Position numbers and translations under genes: made by a program
In this document: in pieces, positions 9,842 through 19,084 of the stretch
Layout: each line of letters begins with the position of its first letter
How positions within the stretch are numbered: position 1 is the first letter of the stretch
Notes under the pieces: model-generated
The model's input: the letters and a program-made list of their open reading frames with translations, nothing else
What the model was told of the DNA's origin: nothing
The model's database searches: none
Assembly: GCA_024635735.1 (NCBI GenBank)
Contig: JAGXII010000011.1
Span: 1-33,201, forward strand
Direction of reading: 5' to 3'
Origin: Christiangramia sp.
GTDB taxonomy: Bacteria; Bacteroidota; Bacteroidia; Flavobacteriales; Flavobacteriaceae
Length of the DNA stretch: 33,201 nt

Positions 9842-10612
9842 ATGAAAAATATCTTTTTGTACCTCCTTTTAATTTTGTCAATAACGGTATCGCCACAGGA
9901 AAAACCAACTTTATACCTCATTGGAGATTCCACCATGTCTGATAAAAAAGATCGCGATAAAAATCCTGAACACGGATGGGGACAAATGCTGCCAGAATTG
10001 ATGACATCAGAGATCAATATTGAAAACCACGCGGTGAATGGTCGTAGTACGAGGAGCTTTATTTCTGAAGATCGCTGGAAAGAAGTAAAAATCAATTTGA
10101 AACCTGGCGATTTTGTATTTATTCAGTTTGGGCATAACGATCAGAAAATTAAGGACTCCAGCCGTTATACAAATCCTTTTACGCAATACCGGGCTAACCT
10201 TGAAAAATTTGTAAAAGAAAGCAGGGAGAAGGGGGCTACTCCTATTTTAATGAGCTCCATTGTAAGACGAAATTTTAACGAAGAAGGAGTGTTGGTTGAT
10301 ACTCACGGTGAATATCCGCTTGTCACAAGAATGGTTGCCGAATATCTGGAGGTTCCGTTCATCGATATGCAATTGATGACAGAACAATTAGAGATAGCTT
10401 ACGGTCCCGAAGATTCCAGGAATTTGCATTTGCACCTGGAGCCGGGAGAAGATTCATACGAACCAGATGGCCGGCATGACGATACGCATTTATCCGAAAA
10501 AGGTGCGACCATTGTAGCAAGCCTTGCCCTGCAGGAAATTGCAAGGGAAAATTTAGAACTTAAAAAGTATATAAAACCAAAAGTCCTGGAGGAGAATTTA
10601 TTTCAGAAATAA
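9842..10612 (+). CDS. CE12 rhamnogalacturonan acetylesterase (SGNH hydrolase)
   Basis: PTLYLIGDSTMSDKK...HGWGQMLPEL, FIQFGHNDQK, and DDTHLSEKGA. Confidence 0.9.
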   Translation: MKNIFLYLLLILSITVSPQEKPTLYLIGDSTMSDKKDRDKNPEHGWGQMLPELMTSEINIENHAVNGRSTRSFISEDRWKEVKINLKPGDFVFIQFGHNDQKIKDSSRYTNPFTQYRANLEKFVKESREKGATPILMSSIVRRNFNEEGVLVDTHGEYPLVTRMVAEYLEVPFIDMQLMTEQLEIAYGPEDSRNLHLHLEPGEDSYEPDGRHDDTHLSEKGATIVASLALQEIARENLELKKYIKPKVLEENLFQK

Positions 10613-10654
10613 AGGTAATAGAGAAATATAGAATAATTTGAAAATTAAAATCAA

Positions 10655-11758
10655 ATGGAAAAGTATATAGAATGTCAAAAACAGGCAATTGGTAAACTTT
10701 TAATGCTGGTTATATTATTTGGGACAGTGCAATCAGCCAGTTGTCAATCAGAAACTATCAATTGGGAAAAAGCGCAATATCAACCTACGGAATGGTATTC
10801 GAGTAAGAAAGCGAAGGAAATTGCTGATTATGTATTGCTTTATCAACATACTAATGGGGGTTGGCAGAAAAATATTGATATGGCTAAACCCTTGAGCAAC
10901 GAGGAGATCCAGCAATTAAAAAAAGAGAAATCAAATAAAAAAGGCACAACTATAGACAATGGAGCGACCCATACGCAATTGAGATATTTGGCAAAGGTCT
11001 ATAAAGCAACAGGAAATGAGACCTATAAAAACTCTTTCTTACAAGGTGTGGATTATTTACTGGAAGCACAATATGAGAATGGGGGCTGGCCCCAGTTTTA
11101 CCCAATAAAAGAGGGCTATTATGAGCATATAACTTACAATGACGGTGCTATGATAGGCGTAATGGAGCTTCTAAGAAATATTGCGAAGAATAATGAGCCT
11201 TACAGATTTATGGATAATGAACGCAAATCGAAAGCCCAAAAGGCCGTAGATAAAGGATTAAAGATAATTCTGGCTACTCAGGTTAAAGTTGACGGAAAAC
11301 TTACAGTTTGGTGTGCGCAGCATGATAAGGATGATTTTAGTCCGGCAAAAGCAAGGGCTTATGAATTACCTTCTTTAAGCGGAAAAGAAAGTGTAGATAT
11401 CGTAGAATATTTACTTAAACTCAAGAATCCTTCCGAAGAAGTGAAAACTTCAATTAGAGGCGCAGTAGATTGGTTTGGAGCAAATAAAATAATGGGAGAG
11501 AAAGTAATTTGGAAGCAGGATGAATCACTTCTTGAAGGTCATGACAGGCTAGTTGTGGAAGATCCTAATGGTGGTACACTATGGGCGCGTTTTAATGAAA
11601 TTGGCACCAATAAACCAATGTTTGTTGGACGGGATGGTGTGGTTAAAAGACATCTTAATGAAATTGAACAGGAGCGTAGAATTGGTTATAGTTATATAGA
11701 TAACTATGCGGAAAAACTACTGAAAGAAGATTATCCTGAATGGGAAGCAAAACATTGA
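10655..11758 (+). CDS. PL10 pectate lyase
   Basis: WYSSKKAKEIADYVLLYQHTNGGWQKNIDMAKPLS, TTIDNGATHTQLRYLAKVY, AQYENGGWPQFYP, HITYNDGAM. Confidence 0.9.
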   Translation: MEKYIECQKQAIGKLLMLVILFGTVQSASCQSETINWEKAQYQPTEWYSSKKAKEIADYVLLYQHTNGGWQKNIDMAKPLSNEEIQQLKKEKSNKKGTTIDNGATHTQLRYLAKVYKATGNETYKNSFLQGVDYLLEAQYENGGWPQFYPIKEGYYEHITYNDGAMIGVMELLRNIAKNNEPYRFMDNERKSKAQKAVDKGLKIILATQVKVDGKLTVWCAQHDKDDFSPAKARAYELPSLSGKESVDIVEYLLKLKNPSEEVKTSIRGAVDWFGANKIMGEKVIWKQDESLLEGHDRLVVEDPNGGTLWARFNEIGTNKPMFVGRDGVVKRHLNEIEQERRIGYSYIDNYAEKLLKEDYPEWEAKH

Positions 11759-11765
11759 AATTAAA

Positions 11766-12107
11766 ATGATTAAATGCAAGAATTTTTTTAAGGAAGAAGA
11801 TAGCGAATGGGAACCAGCCGGGGAGGGCATCACCAGAAAGATTACCGGACATAATACTCAGTTAATGATGGTGAAGGTGAAATTTGAAAAAGGAGCAATC
11901 GGGTATTTACATGATCATTTTCATAGTCAGGCTTCGTATGTTGCATCAGGAAAATTTAAAATCACTATTGACGGAAAGGACGAAATCCTTGAAGAAGGCG
12001 ATGGATTCTTTGTAAATCCAAATTTAAAGCATGGAGCTGAATGTCTCGAAGCCGGAATATTAATCGATGTTTTTAGTCCGCTTAGAGAAGATTTTTTGGA
12101 AGGCTGA
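11766..12107 (+). CDS. kdgF: Cupin-domain protein, KdgF-like (pectin degradation)
   Basis: Small cupin with GAIGYLHDHFHSQASYVASGKFKITIDGKDEILEEGDGFFVNPNLKHGAECLEAGILIDVFSPLREDFL; located between the pectate lyase and uxuA. Confidence 0.75.
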   Translation: MIKCKNFFKEEDSEWEPAGEGITRKITGHNTQLMMVKVKFEKGAIGYLHDHFHSQASYVASGKFKITIDGKDEILEEGDGFFVNPNLKHGAECLEAGILIDVFSPLREDFLEG

Positions 12108-12220
12108 AAAGGTTAAGATTGAAAATTTGACTTAATCGCCTTACTCTTATCAAGAATACGATAGCGATAAATTATTAGTAACTTAAGATTACTGAAATTA
12201 TAAAGAAGTTTTAGAAACGA

Positions 12221-13420
12221 ATGGAAAAAATTTTCGAACAAAGCTGGCGATGGTACGGTCCACATGATCCGGTAAATTTATCGAGTATCAAACAGGCTGG
12301 AGCTAATGGAGTTGTGACTGCGTTGCATCATATTCCGGTAGGCGAGGTGTGGAGTATTGATGAGATTGAAAAGAGAAAATCATTACTCGAAGAAAGCAAT
12401 AAAAATAACCCGTTTCCTCTGCACTGGAATGTAGTAGAAAGTTTGCCTGTACATGAGCACATTAAACAGGGAAGGCCTGACAGGGATGATCATATTGAAA
12501 AATATAAAGTAAGCCTTAAGAATCTTGGTAAATGTGGAGTCACTCGTATTTGCTACAATTTTATGCCTGTTCTGGATTGGCTTAGAACCAATGTAAAATA
12601 TCGCTTGGAAGACGGAAGTACGGCGTTACTTCATAATTTGGAAGATCTAATAATTTTTGATCTTTATATTCTAAAAAGGAACAATGCCGCCGAAGATTAT
12701 GCAGCTGATATGGTGAAAAAAGCCAAAGTTAAATACTCTGAAATGAAAGCGGAGGAACTTGAGATCCTGAAAAAGAGTTTGCTGATGGCGCTGCCTGGGG
12801 ATGAAAAAGGATTTACTCTTGAAAAACTTCGGAAAGGATTAAGAGATTACGAAGGGATTTCAGCCCAACAGCTTAGAGAGAACCTGGTTTATTTTTTAAG
12901 CGAAATAATTCCTGTGGCCGAAGAAGCAGGAGTAAAAATGGCGATACATCCCGATGATCCGCCATGGCCGGTAATGGGTTTGCCAAGGGTGGTTAGCCAG
13001 GCTTCAGATCTGGAATATATTTTTAGAAAAGTGCCACAGAATGCAAACGGACTTACTTTTTGTAGCGGTAGTTTAGGAGCTTCGGAACAAAATAATTTAA
13101 CTGAGATCATCTCGAATTTTTACGAACGCATTCACTTTGTTCATTTAAGGTCTGTTCAACGAGAAGCTAATTCACGGTTTTATGAAGCGAATCACCTGGA
13201 AGGTAGCGCAGGAATGTATAAACTGGTAAGAACTTTTTACGAGCTTCAGAAAAAATATAACAGGGAACCTGTCCCTATGCGTCCCGATCATGGTCATGAA
13301 ATGCTGGCCGATCAGGAAAAAAATTATTATCCAGGTTATTCTGCCATTGGAAGATTAAGAGGCCTTGCAGAATTGAGAGGCCTTGAATTTGGAATAATCA
13401 ACACACTAGAAAATAAATAA
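12221..13420 (+). CDS. uxuA: Mannonate dehydratase
   Basis: WRWYGPHDPVNLSSIKQAGANGVVTALHHIPVGEVWS, WNVVESLPVHEHIK, MAIHPDDPPWPVMGLPRVV, PMRPDHGHEML. Confidence 0.95.
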   Translation: MEKIFEQSWRWYGPHDPVNLSSIKQAGANGVVTALHHIPVGEVWSIDEIEKRKSLLEESNKNNPFPLHWNVVESLPVHEHIKQGRPDRDDHIEKYKVSLKNLGKCGVTRICYNFMPVLDWLRTNVKYRLEDGSTALLHNLEDLIIFDLYILKRNNAAEDYAADMVKKAKVKYSEMKAEELEILKKSLLMALPGDEKGFTLEKLRKGLRDYEGISAQQLRENLVYFLSEIIPVAEEAGVKMAIHPDDPPWPVMGLPRVVSQASDLEYIFRKVPQNANGLTFCSGSLGASEQNNLTEIISNFYERIHFVHLRSVQREANSRFYEANHLEGSAGMYKLVRTFYELQKKYNREPVPMRPDHGHEMLADQEKNYYPGYSAIGRLRGLAELRGLEFGIINTLENK

Positions 13421-13425
13421 AAGTA

Positions 13426-14232
13426 ATGGTCAATTTAAAAAATAAGGTAGCAGTAATAACCGGAGGAAATGGAGTTTTAGGTGGAGCAATAGCAAAAGGA
13501 CTTGCACATAATGGAGTTAAAGTTGGTATTTTAGGAAGAAGTGAAGCTTCTGTACAAGAACGGGTAGCCGAGATAAAAGCCGCTGGAGGTGACGCCATTG
13601 CTTTGGTTGCAGATGTGTTGATTAAGGAAAAACTTATAGCGGCCCGGGAAATTATTGAAAAGGAATTTGGTGAAATTGATATTCTGGTGAATGCAGCGGG
13701 AGGGAATATGAAAGGTGCAACCATAACGCCGGAGCAAAGTATTTTCGACCTGGATATGGGCGATTTTGATAAAGTGAACCAGCTTAATTTTAAAGGTACG
13801 GTCTTGCCTACGACAATTTTTGGAAAAGCCATGGTCAAAAATAAGAAAGGGAGTATTATCAATATTTCATCTATGGCTGCACAGAGGGCCTTAACAAGGG
13901 TTATGGGATATAGTGCTGCCAAAGCTGCGGTAGATAATTTCACAAAATGGCTTGCCGTAGAAATGGCTCAGAAGTATGGTGATGGAATTCGCGTGAATGC
14001 CATTGCTCCTGGATTTTTTATAGGAGAACAAAATAGGGATTTATTGCTGAATAGCGATGGAACTTTAACCGATAGAGGAAATACTATTATATCCCAAACA
14101 CCAATGAACCGCTTTGGAAAACCTGAGGAATTACAAGGAGTGGCAAATTGGCTCGCGAGCGATGAATCCAGCTTTGTTACCGGGATTGTAGTTCCGGTAG
14201 ATGGTGGTTTTGGGGCCTTTAGCGGAGTTTAG
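13426..14232 (+). CDS. SDR-family D-mannonate oxidoreductase (fructuronate reductase)
   Basis: Rossmann TGGNGVLGGAIAKGL, NAAGGN, YSAAKAAVDNFTKWLAVEMA; directly downstream of uxuA. Confidence 0.85.
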   Translation: MVNLKNKVAVITGGNGVLGGAIAKGLAHNGVKVGILGRSEASVQERVAEIKAAGGDAIALVADVLIKEKLIAAREIIEKEFGEIDILVNAAGGNMKGATITPEQSIFDLDMGDFDKVNQLNFKGTVLPTTIFGKAMVKNKKGSIINISSMAAQRALTRVMGYSAAKAAVDNFTKWLAVEMAQKYGDGIRVNAIAPGFFIGEQNRDLLLNSDGTLTDRGNTIISQTPMNRFGKPEELQGVANWLASDESSFVTGIVVPVDGGFGAFSGV

Positions 14233-14256
14233 TAATCAAGGTGAAAAGATAAAATT

Positions 14257-15495
14257 ATGGGAAGTTTAGGGAAATATTCTTTTGGAACGGGTGATAGATA
14301 TGGGAAAGAAGGAAAAGCACAATTGGAAGCGATCCTCAAAATGCAAAAGGATGGGGTTAAAGTAACTCCTGTATGGAACAAATCTAACCGCGAGCATGAA
14401 ACGGTTGGCACTAAGCCTGATACTGTTAGAAAAGAAGCCGATAAGGTAGTAAAAGAGCTAAATTTCACCAGAGATTACCTCGTGGATGCCGATCATATAA
14501 ATCTTAAGACGGTTGCTCCCTATATTCCTGTAAGTGATTTTTTCACCATTGATGTAGCTGATTTTATTGGAAAGGCTGCTAATGAAGATGAAAAACAGGA
14601 GTTTCTAAACTTTTTTGAAAAATATACTTCTGAATTTCAGATCACCGGGATAGATAGAACCATTGAAATTTCTCAGGATCAACTTGATAAAATGCTGGAT
14701 GATTTTCTGCTGGCTATGAAAAAAGCTGGGGAAGTTTATCAAAAAATTTCTTCCGGGAAAACTGGAAAATTTTATACTGAAGTTTCTATAGATGAAGTTA
14801 AAAACCCGCAATCTCCCGTAGAACTGTTTTTTATTCTTGCCGCTCTCTCATTTTATAAAGTGCCCATCAACACCATTGCTCCAAAATTCACAGGGGCATT
14901 TAATAAGGGAGTAGATTACAGGGGTGATCTCAAACAATTTGAAAAAGAATTTAAAGAAGATCTTTTAGTACTGAAATATGCGATCAAAGAATTTGATTTC
15001 CCTTCGAACTTAAAATTAAGTTTACACAGCGGGAGCGATAAGTTTTCAATATATCCTATAATCAATAATTTAATCCATAAGCATGATTCCGGATTGCATC
15101 TTAAAACTGCAGGCACCACCTGGCTGGAAGAATTAATTGGGCTTGCGGAAAGTGAAGGGGAAGCTTATGAATTTGCCAAACAAATTTATACAGGGGCTTT
15201 GGAACGTTATGACGAGCTTACGAAAGATTACGTTTCGGTTTTAGATATTGATAAGGATAAGTTACCTAAAGTTGAGATTTTTAGCTCAGGAAAAGACTTT
15301 GCGAATGCTTTAAGGCACGAGGAAAATTCAAATAATTACAATCCTCATTTCAGGCAATTATTACACTGTGCTTATAAGATCGCTGCAGAAGAGGGAAACA
15401 GGTTTTTTGATCTGTTGGAAAAATATCGGGATAAAATTGAAGAAAACGTTACCTATAATCTTTATGAGAGACATTTAAAGCCTCTTTTTCTATAA
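14257..15495 (+). CDS. uxaE: Tagaturonate epimerase-like protein (UxaE family)
   Basis: GKYSFGTGDRYGKEGKAQLEAILKMQKDGVKVTPVWNKSNREHETVGTKP, DHINLKTVAPYIPVSDFFTIDVADFIG, KLSLHSGSDKFSIYP, LHLKTAGTTWLEE; context of uxuA and mannonate oxidoreductase. Confidence 0.82.
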   Translation: MGSLGKYSFGTGDRYGKEGKAQLEAILKMQKDGVKVTPVWNKSNREHETVGTKPDTVRKEADKVVKELNFTRDYLVDADHINLKTVAPYIPVSDFFTIDVADFIGKAANEDEKQEFLNFFEKYTSEFQITGIDRTIEISQDQLDKMLDDFLLAMKKAGEVYQKISSGKTGKFYTEVSIDEVKNPQSPVELFFILAALSFYKVPINTIAPKFTGAFNKGVDYRGDLKQFEKEFKEDLLVLKYAIKEFDFPSNLKLSLHSGSDKFSIYPIINNLIHKHDSGLHLKTAGTTWLEELIGLAESEGEAYEFAKQIYTGALERYDELTKDYVSVLDIDKDKLPKVEIFSSGKDFANALRHEENSNNYNPHFRQLLHCAYKIAAEEGNRFFDLLEKYRDKIEENVTYNLYERHLKPLFL

Positions 15496-15505
15496 AAGAT
15501 GAAAT

Positions 15506-16516
15506 ATGGAAAGACCAATTACACTAGGAGAATTTATAGTAGAAAATCAAAAAGATTTTCCTTATGCAAAAGGCGAATTAACAGCTTTGCTGAGCTCTAT
15601 TAAACTGGCGGGAAAAATGGTAAATGAAAAGATCAATAAAGCCGGCTTATCCCAGATTTTAGGTAAAGTAGATGCAGAAAATGTTCAGGGTGAAGTTCAG
15701 GCGAAACTGGATATAATGGCCAATAACATATTTATCAGCACACTTAAAGCACGTGGGGAAATAGGTGGTCTTGCTTCAGAAGAGCTTGAGGATATTGCGA
15801 TCTTTGATGATGATATACATAAAGATTCCAAATATGTAATATTGATAGATCCACTGGACGGTTCTTCCAATATTGATGTTGATATTACCGTAGGTACAAT
15901 ATTTAGTATATATCATCGAATTTCAGAGCCTGGTACCAGGGTAACTCAAGAAGACTTTCTTCAGAAAGGGGAGAATCAGGTCGCAGCAGGTTATCTTATC
16001 TATGGAACTTCAACTATTCTTGTTTATACCACCGGAAACGGTGTGAATGGATTCACTTTTGACCCCGGAATTGGTTCATTTTTTCTTTCACATAGTAATA
16101 TTAAATTTCCGAAAGACGGTTCTACCTATTCTGTGAATGAAGGGAATTATATCCATTTTCCTTTAGGTATTAAAAAACTGATTAAATGGATGCAGGAACT
16201 GGATGAAAAGGATAATAGACCTTATACAGCAAGGTATACCGGGTCTTTAGTGGCAGACTTTCATCGTAATATGCTATTAGGTGGGATCTATCTGTATCCG
16301 CAGGGAAGTACCGCTCCCAATGGTAAATTGAGACTGCTTTATGAATGCAATCCTATGGCTTTTATTGCTGAACAGGCAGGAGGAAGAGCTACTGATGGTC
16401 ACCGACGTGTCATGGAGATCGAACCTTCAGAACTGCACGAAAGAGTTCCGTTTATTTGTGGGACATCTGAAATGGTTGAGATAGCGGAAAGGTTCATTGA
16501 GGAGTTTGGAAATTAA
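15506..16516 (+). CDS. fbp: Fructose-1,6-bisphosphatase class I
   Basis: [73 protein letters not shown]. Confidence 0.95.
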   Translation: MERPITLGEFIVENQKDFPYAKGELTALLSSIKLAGKMVNEKINKAGLSQILGKVDAENVQGEVQAKLDIMANNIFISTLKARGEIGGLASEELEDIAIFDDDIHKDSKYVILIDPLDGSSNIDVDITVGTIFSIYHRISEPGTRVTQEDFLQKGENQVAAGYLIYGTSTILVYTTGNGVNGFTFDPGIGSFFLSHSNIKFPKDGSTYSVNEGNYIHFPLGIKKLIKWMQELDEKDNRPYTARYTGSLVADFHRNMLLGGIYLYPQGSTAPNGKLRLLYECNPMAFIAEQAGGRATDGHRRVMEIEPSELHERVPFICGTSEMVEIAERFIEEFGN

Positions 16517-17051
16517 TCAGTACTTAAAAATCTAACCTTTTTTGACTTTTTAATATCATAATTATCCAGAAAACTATATATGTGAGAATGAAATAACTCC
16601 TTCAAGACTTCATTTAATCCTTAATAGATCCTTTAGGTTACCAGAAAGAATTTTATTATTCGAATATTAATTTACATGTGAAAACCGGATTATTACGCAA
16701 TTAATCATTATTCAATTCAAATCCGAACTCGTTTCCACCTAAAATTTATTTCCAACAGTTGCATAAATATTAAATCTTTTCAATTACTTTTTTTATTAAA
16801 TTCATTGAGGTAATTGGATTTTAGATATATAAAATTGGCTTAATAAGCTTCTATATATCAAATATTTGAGATATTTTTGTTTTTCGCCAGAACTAATTTT
16901 TCACCCCCAGTTTGTATAAGTATAGATTTACAAGATTTTAGTTTGATTTCTAGCTTTTTATAGTTCAATATCCTCTATTAGCTATATTTTATTAAATGTT
17001 ACTGGTTGTTATTTATTTTGCCTGGGGTTTTGGTCTGGACATAGACAACTT

Positions 17052-17663
17052 AATATTGTCAAGTTCTGCCCAAATGCTTTTGAAGCATTGAATGTCCTTA
17101 ACAGGAAAAAAATTGATCTTATGTTTCTGGACATACATATGCCTAAATTAATAGGGACTGAAATGATCAAAACATTGCCTTATCCCCCAAAAGTGATCTT
17201 TACTACTGCCCATAAAGATTTTGCTTTAGAGGCCTTTGACCTTGATGCTATAGATTATCTCCTTAAGCCATTATCTTTTGACCGTTTTTTAAAGGCTGTA
17301 AATAAATTTTGCAATCAAACTCATGAAGAAATGGACAGCTTTGTTCAGGCGCCGGGATTTGTTTATTTCAGGGCAGACAGGAAAATGATAAAGGTATTTC
17401 TGAACTCCATACTTTACCTGGAAAAGATAAATGATTATTTGTTTATTCACAGGCTGAATGATACTGATCTTAAAATAAAATAGCCAATTGACCTGGTGAA
17501 AAACATGTTACCCAAACCTATGTTTTTGCGTGTGTATCGGGCTTTTATTGTTTCATTAGAAAAAATAACTGAGTTTACCGGCGATTTTATAAGGATAGTA
17601 AGTATAGAAATACCAGGAGAGAAAAAGTATTCAGATGCTTATGATAAGTTGAATCCGGCTTAG
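17052..17663 (+). pseudogene. Remnant of a LytTR-family response regulator: N-terminus missing, internal TAG at 17481-17483
   Basis: One frame reads NIVKFCPNAFEALNVLNRKKIDLMFLDIHMPKLIGTEMIKTLPYPPKVIFTTAHKDFALEAFDLDAIDYLLKPLSFDRFLKAVNKF...HRLNDTDLKIK*PIDLVKNMLPKPMFLRVYRAFIVSLEKITEFTGDFIRIVSIEIPGEKKYSDAYDKLNPA*. Confidence 0.82.
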
Positions 17664-17778
17664 ACTTAACATCTCCAAATAATGATATTCATAGATTAAT
17701 GGATTACCGTTTAAAAATTTTTGATGAGTGTTTTTAAACAAAGGATACCAGGAAAATCAACTATCAGGTTTTCTTTTC

Positions 17779-18516
17779 CTATATAGCAGAATCCCTTATT
17801 TCGAATATAATAGGTAAGGTGTAGATTACTCCAACCGCTCGGTTACGTTGTCTTCCGGGTGTCATTTTGGGTAATAGTTTTATAATCCTTTCAGCTTCGA
17901 CTTCTAGTTCCCTGTGAGCTCCGCGGGCGTGAATATTTGCCACTTCACCGTTTTCATTTATTCTGAAAATCACATAAATTTTGTTGAATCCGGTTAAGCC
18001 CAGATTAGCTCCTATACTGGTTCTGAACTCCAGTTGAACAAAACTCTCAATTTTCTTCGACATGCATATCCTTTTGGCTTCATTTCCTTCCTGATTTTCA
18101 CAACCGGGATAAACGGGAACATTGGCGATAAGCACAAAAGGGATATCTTCAATTTCTTCAGCCATTTCTTCCTCCTGAATATCGGCTACTTGAACAACTT
18201 CTAAATTTTGATCCAGGCTTACTTCTGTAGACACTATCTCAGATTCTTCGATTTCAAGATTATCCTGAACCACTTCAATAACTTCAGGAGCTGGTGGGGG
18301 TGGAGGAGGGGGAGGAACCCTGTTCATTTCGGTTACCGGTATTTCTATAGAATTTTCTGCAGTAAATTCATCATGCTGCAGATCATAATTTTGTTTTTCT
18401 TTAAAATTCCATTCTATTATGGTATAAAAAAGGAATAGCACAATTATTAAACCTATCTGAAAATAGATTAAACTATTTCTGGAGAGGTCTGCCTTGGAGT
18501 TCTTTTTTGCTTCCAT
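17779..18516 (-). CDS. TonB-like energy transducer
   Basis: One N-terminal TM segment, proline-rich linker (VPPPPPPPPAPEV) and C-terminal TonB domain with PVYPGCE and VIFRINENGEVANIHARG...AERIIKLLPKMTPGRQRNRAVGVIYTLPIIF. Confidence 0.85.
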   Translation of the reverse strand: MEAKKNSKADLSRNSLIYFQIGLIIVLFLFYTIIEWNFKEKQNYDLQHDEFTAENSIEIPVTEMNRVPPPPPPPPAPEVIEVVQDNLEIEESEIVSTEVSLDQNLEVVQVADIQEEEMAEEIEDIPFVLIANVPVYPGCENQEGNEAKRICMSKKIESFVQLEFRTSIGANLGLTGFNKIYVIFRINENGEVANIHARGAHRELEVEAERIIKLLPKMTPGRQRNRAVGVIYTLPIIFEIRDSAI

Positions 18517-19084
18517 GACATTAATTTTAATTTGTCTAAACTTTCTTACAGTTATATTGAAAATCTGATTATTAATTCTTCTTAAAAATTATAATTAGAT
18601 TTTATTCAAATTGCTGAAAATAAGATATTTATATATGGTAAAGCTATTGAAATACCTCCTTCGGAAATATGATGATTGTCATCAACAATTAAGAATTATA
18701 GATGTTGTTTTCCGGAATAAGAGATTAATTATTCAGTGTAAAACCTGAAAAAAGATAAGAACGAATATGTGTTCATTGAAACCGCTCGTGGGTAATTTGG
18801 TGATCAGGTTTCAAGAGAAGAAAACTATTGACGATACGTTGGATGTTTTCCCAGTCAAGGCGCTGGAAGTTTTTGGGAAAGATTCTTACCGGAATTTTTG
18901 CCAAAGAAAAGGTTTGATATATGGTTATCCCATAATATTTTTTAGCCTTCTTTCGTATAAAATCCCTATTTGATCTTCCCATTGTGAGTAAAAGAACGAC
19001 ATGAAGAATTAGGCTGGAACATCCCCAGCATGCTAAACATTGAATTAAGAAAAATTCGAAAAAAAAATTCTTTTATGCTTTTAG

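Noticed and set aside
9589-10095. 168-aa minus-strand ORF spanning the CE8/CE12 boundary
   Set aside because: Antisense to two well-supported genes; no known motif.
13398-13943. 181-aa minus-strand ORF antisense to the SDR gene
   Set aside because: Low-complexity antisense translation of a strong Rossmann-fold gene; no independent motif.
55-17483. Two in-frame TAG codons (55-57 and 17481-17483) suggesting amber recoding or pyrrolysine use
   Set aside because: TAG also terminates an apparently intact gene (SDR at 14232) and the decayed regulator is truncated anyway; no suppressor tRNA seen. Independent nonsense mutations are simpler.
18292-18316. G-rich run GGTGGGGGTGGAGGAGGGGGAGGAACC as a possible G-quadruplex regulatory element
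   Set aside because: Explained by the proline-rich linker (PPPPPPPP) of the TonB-like gene on the minus strand.
18767-18982. Overlapping short ORFs on both strands (68 and 69 aa)
   Set aside because: Neither shows a recognisable motif; mutually overlapping; likely noncoding or decayed sequence.
19055-19080. Possible rho-independent terminator (AAGAATTTTTTTTTCGAATTTTTCTT on minus strand) after the 435-aa gene
   Set aside because: Only about a 5-bp A/T-dominated stem; too weak to call without folding energy computation.
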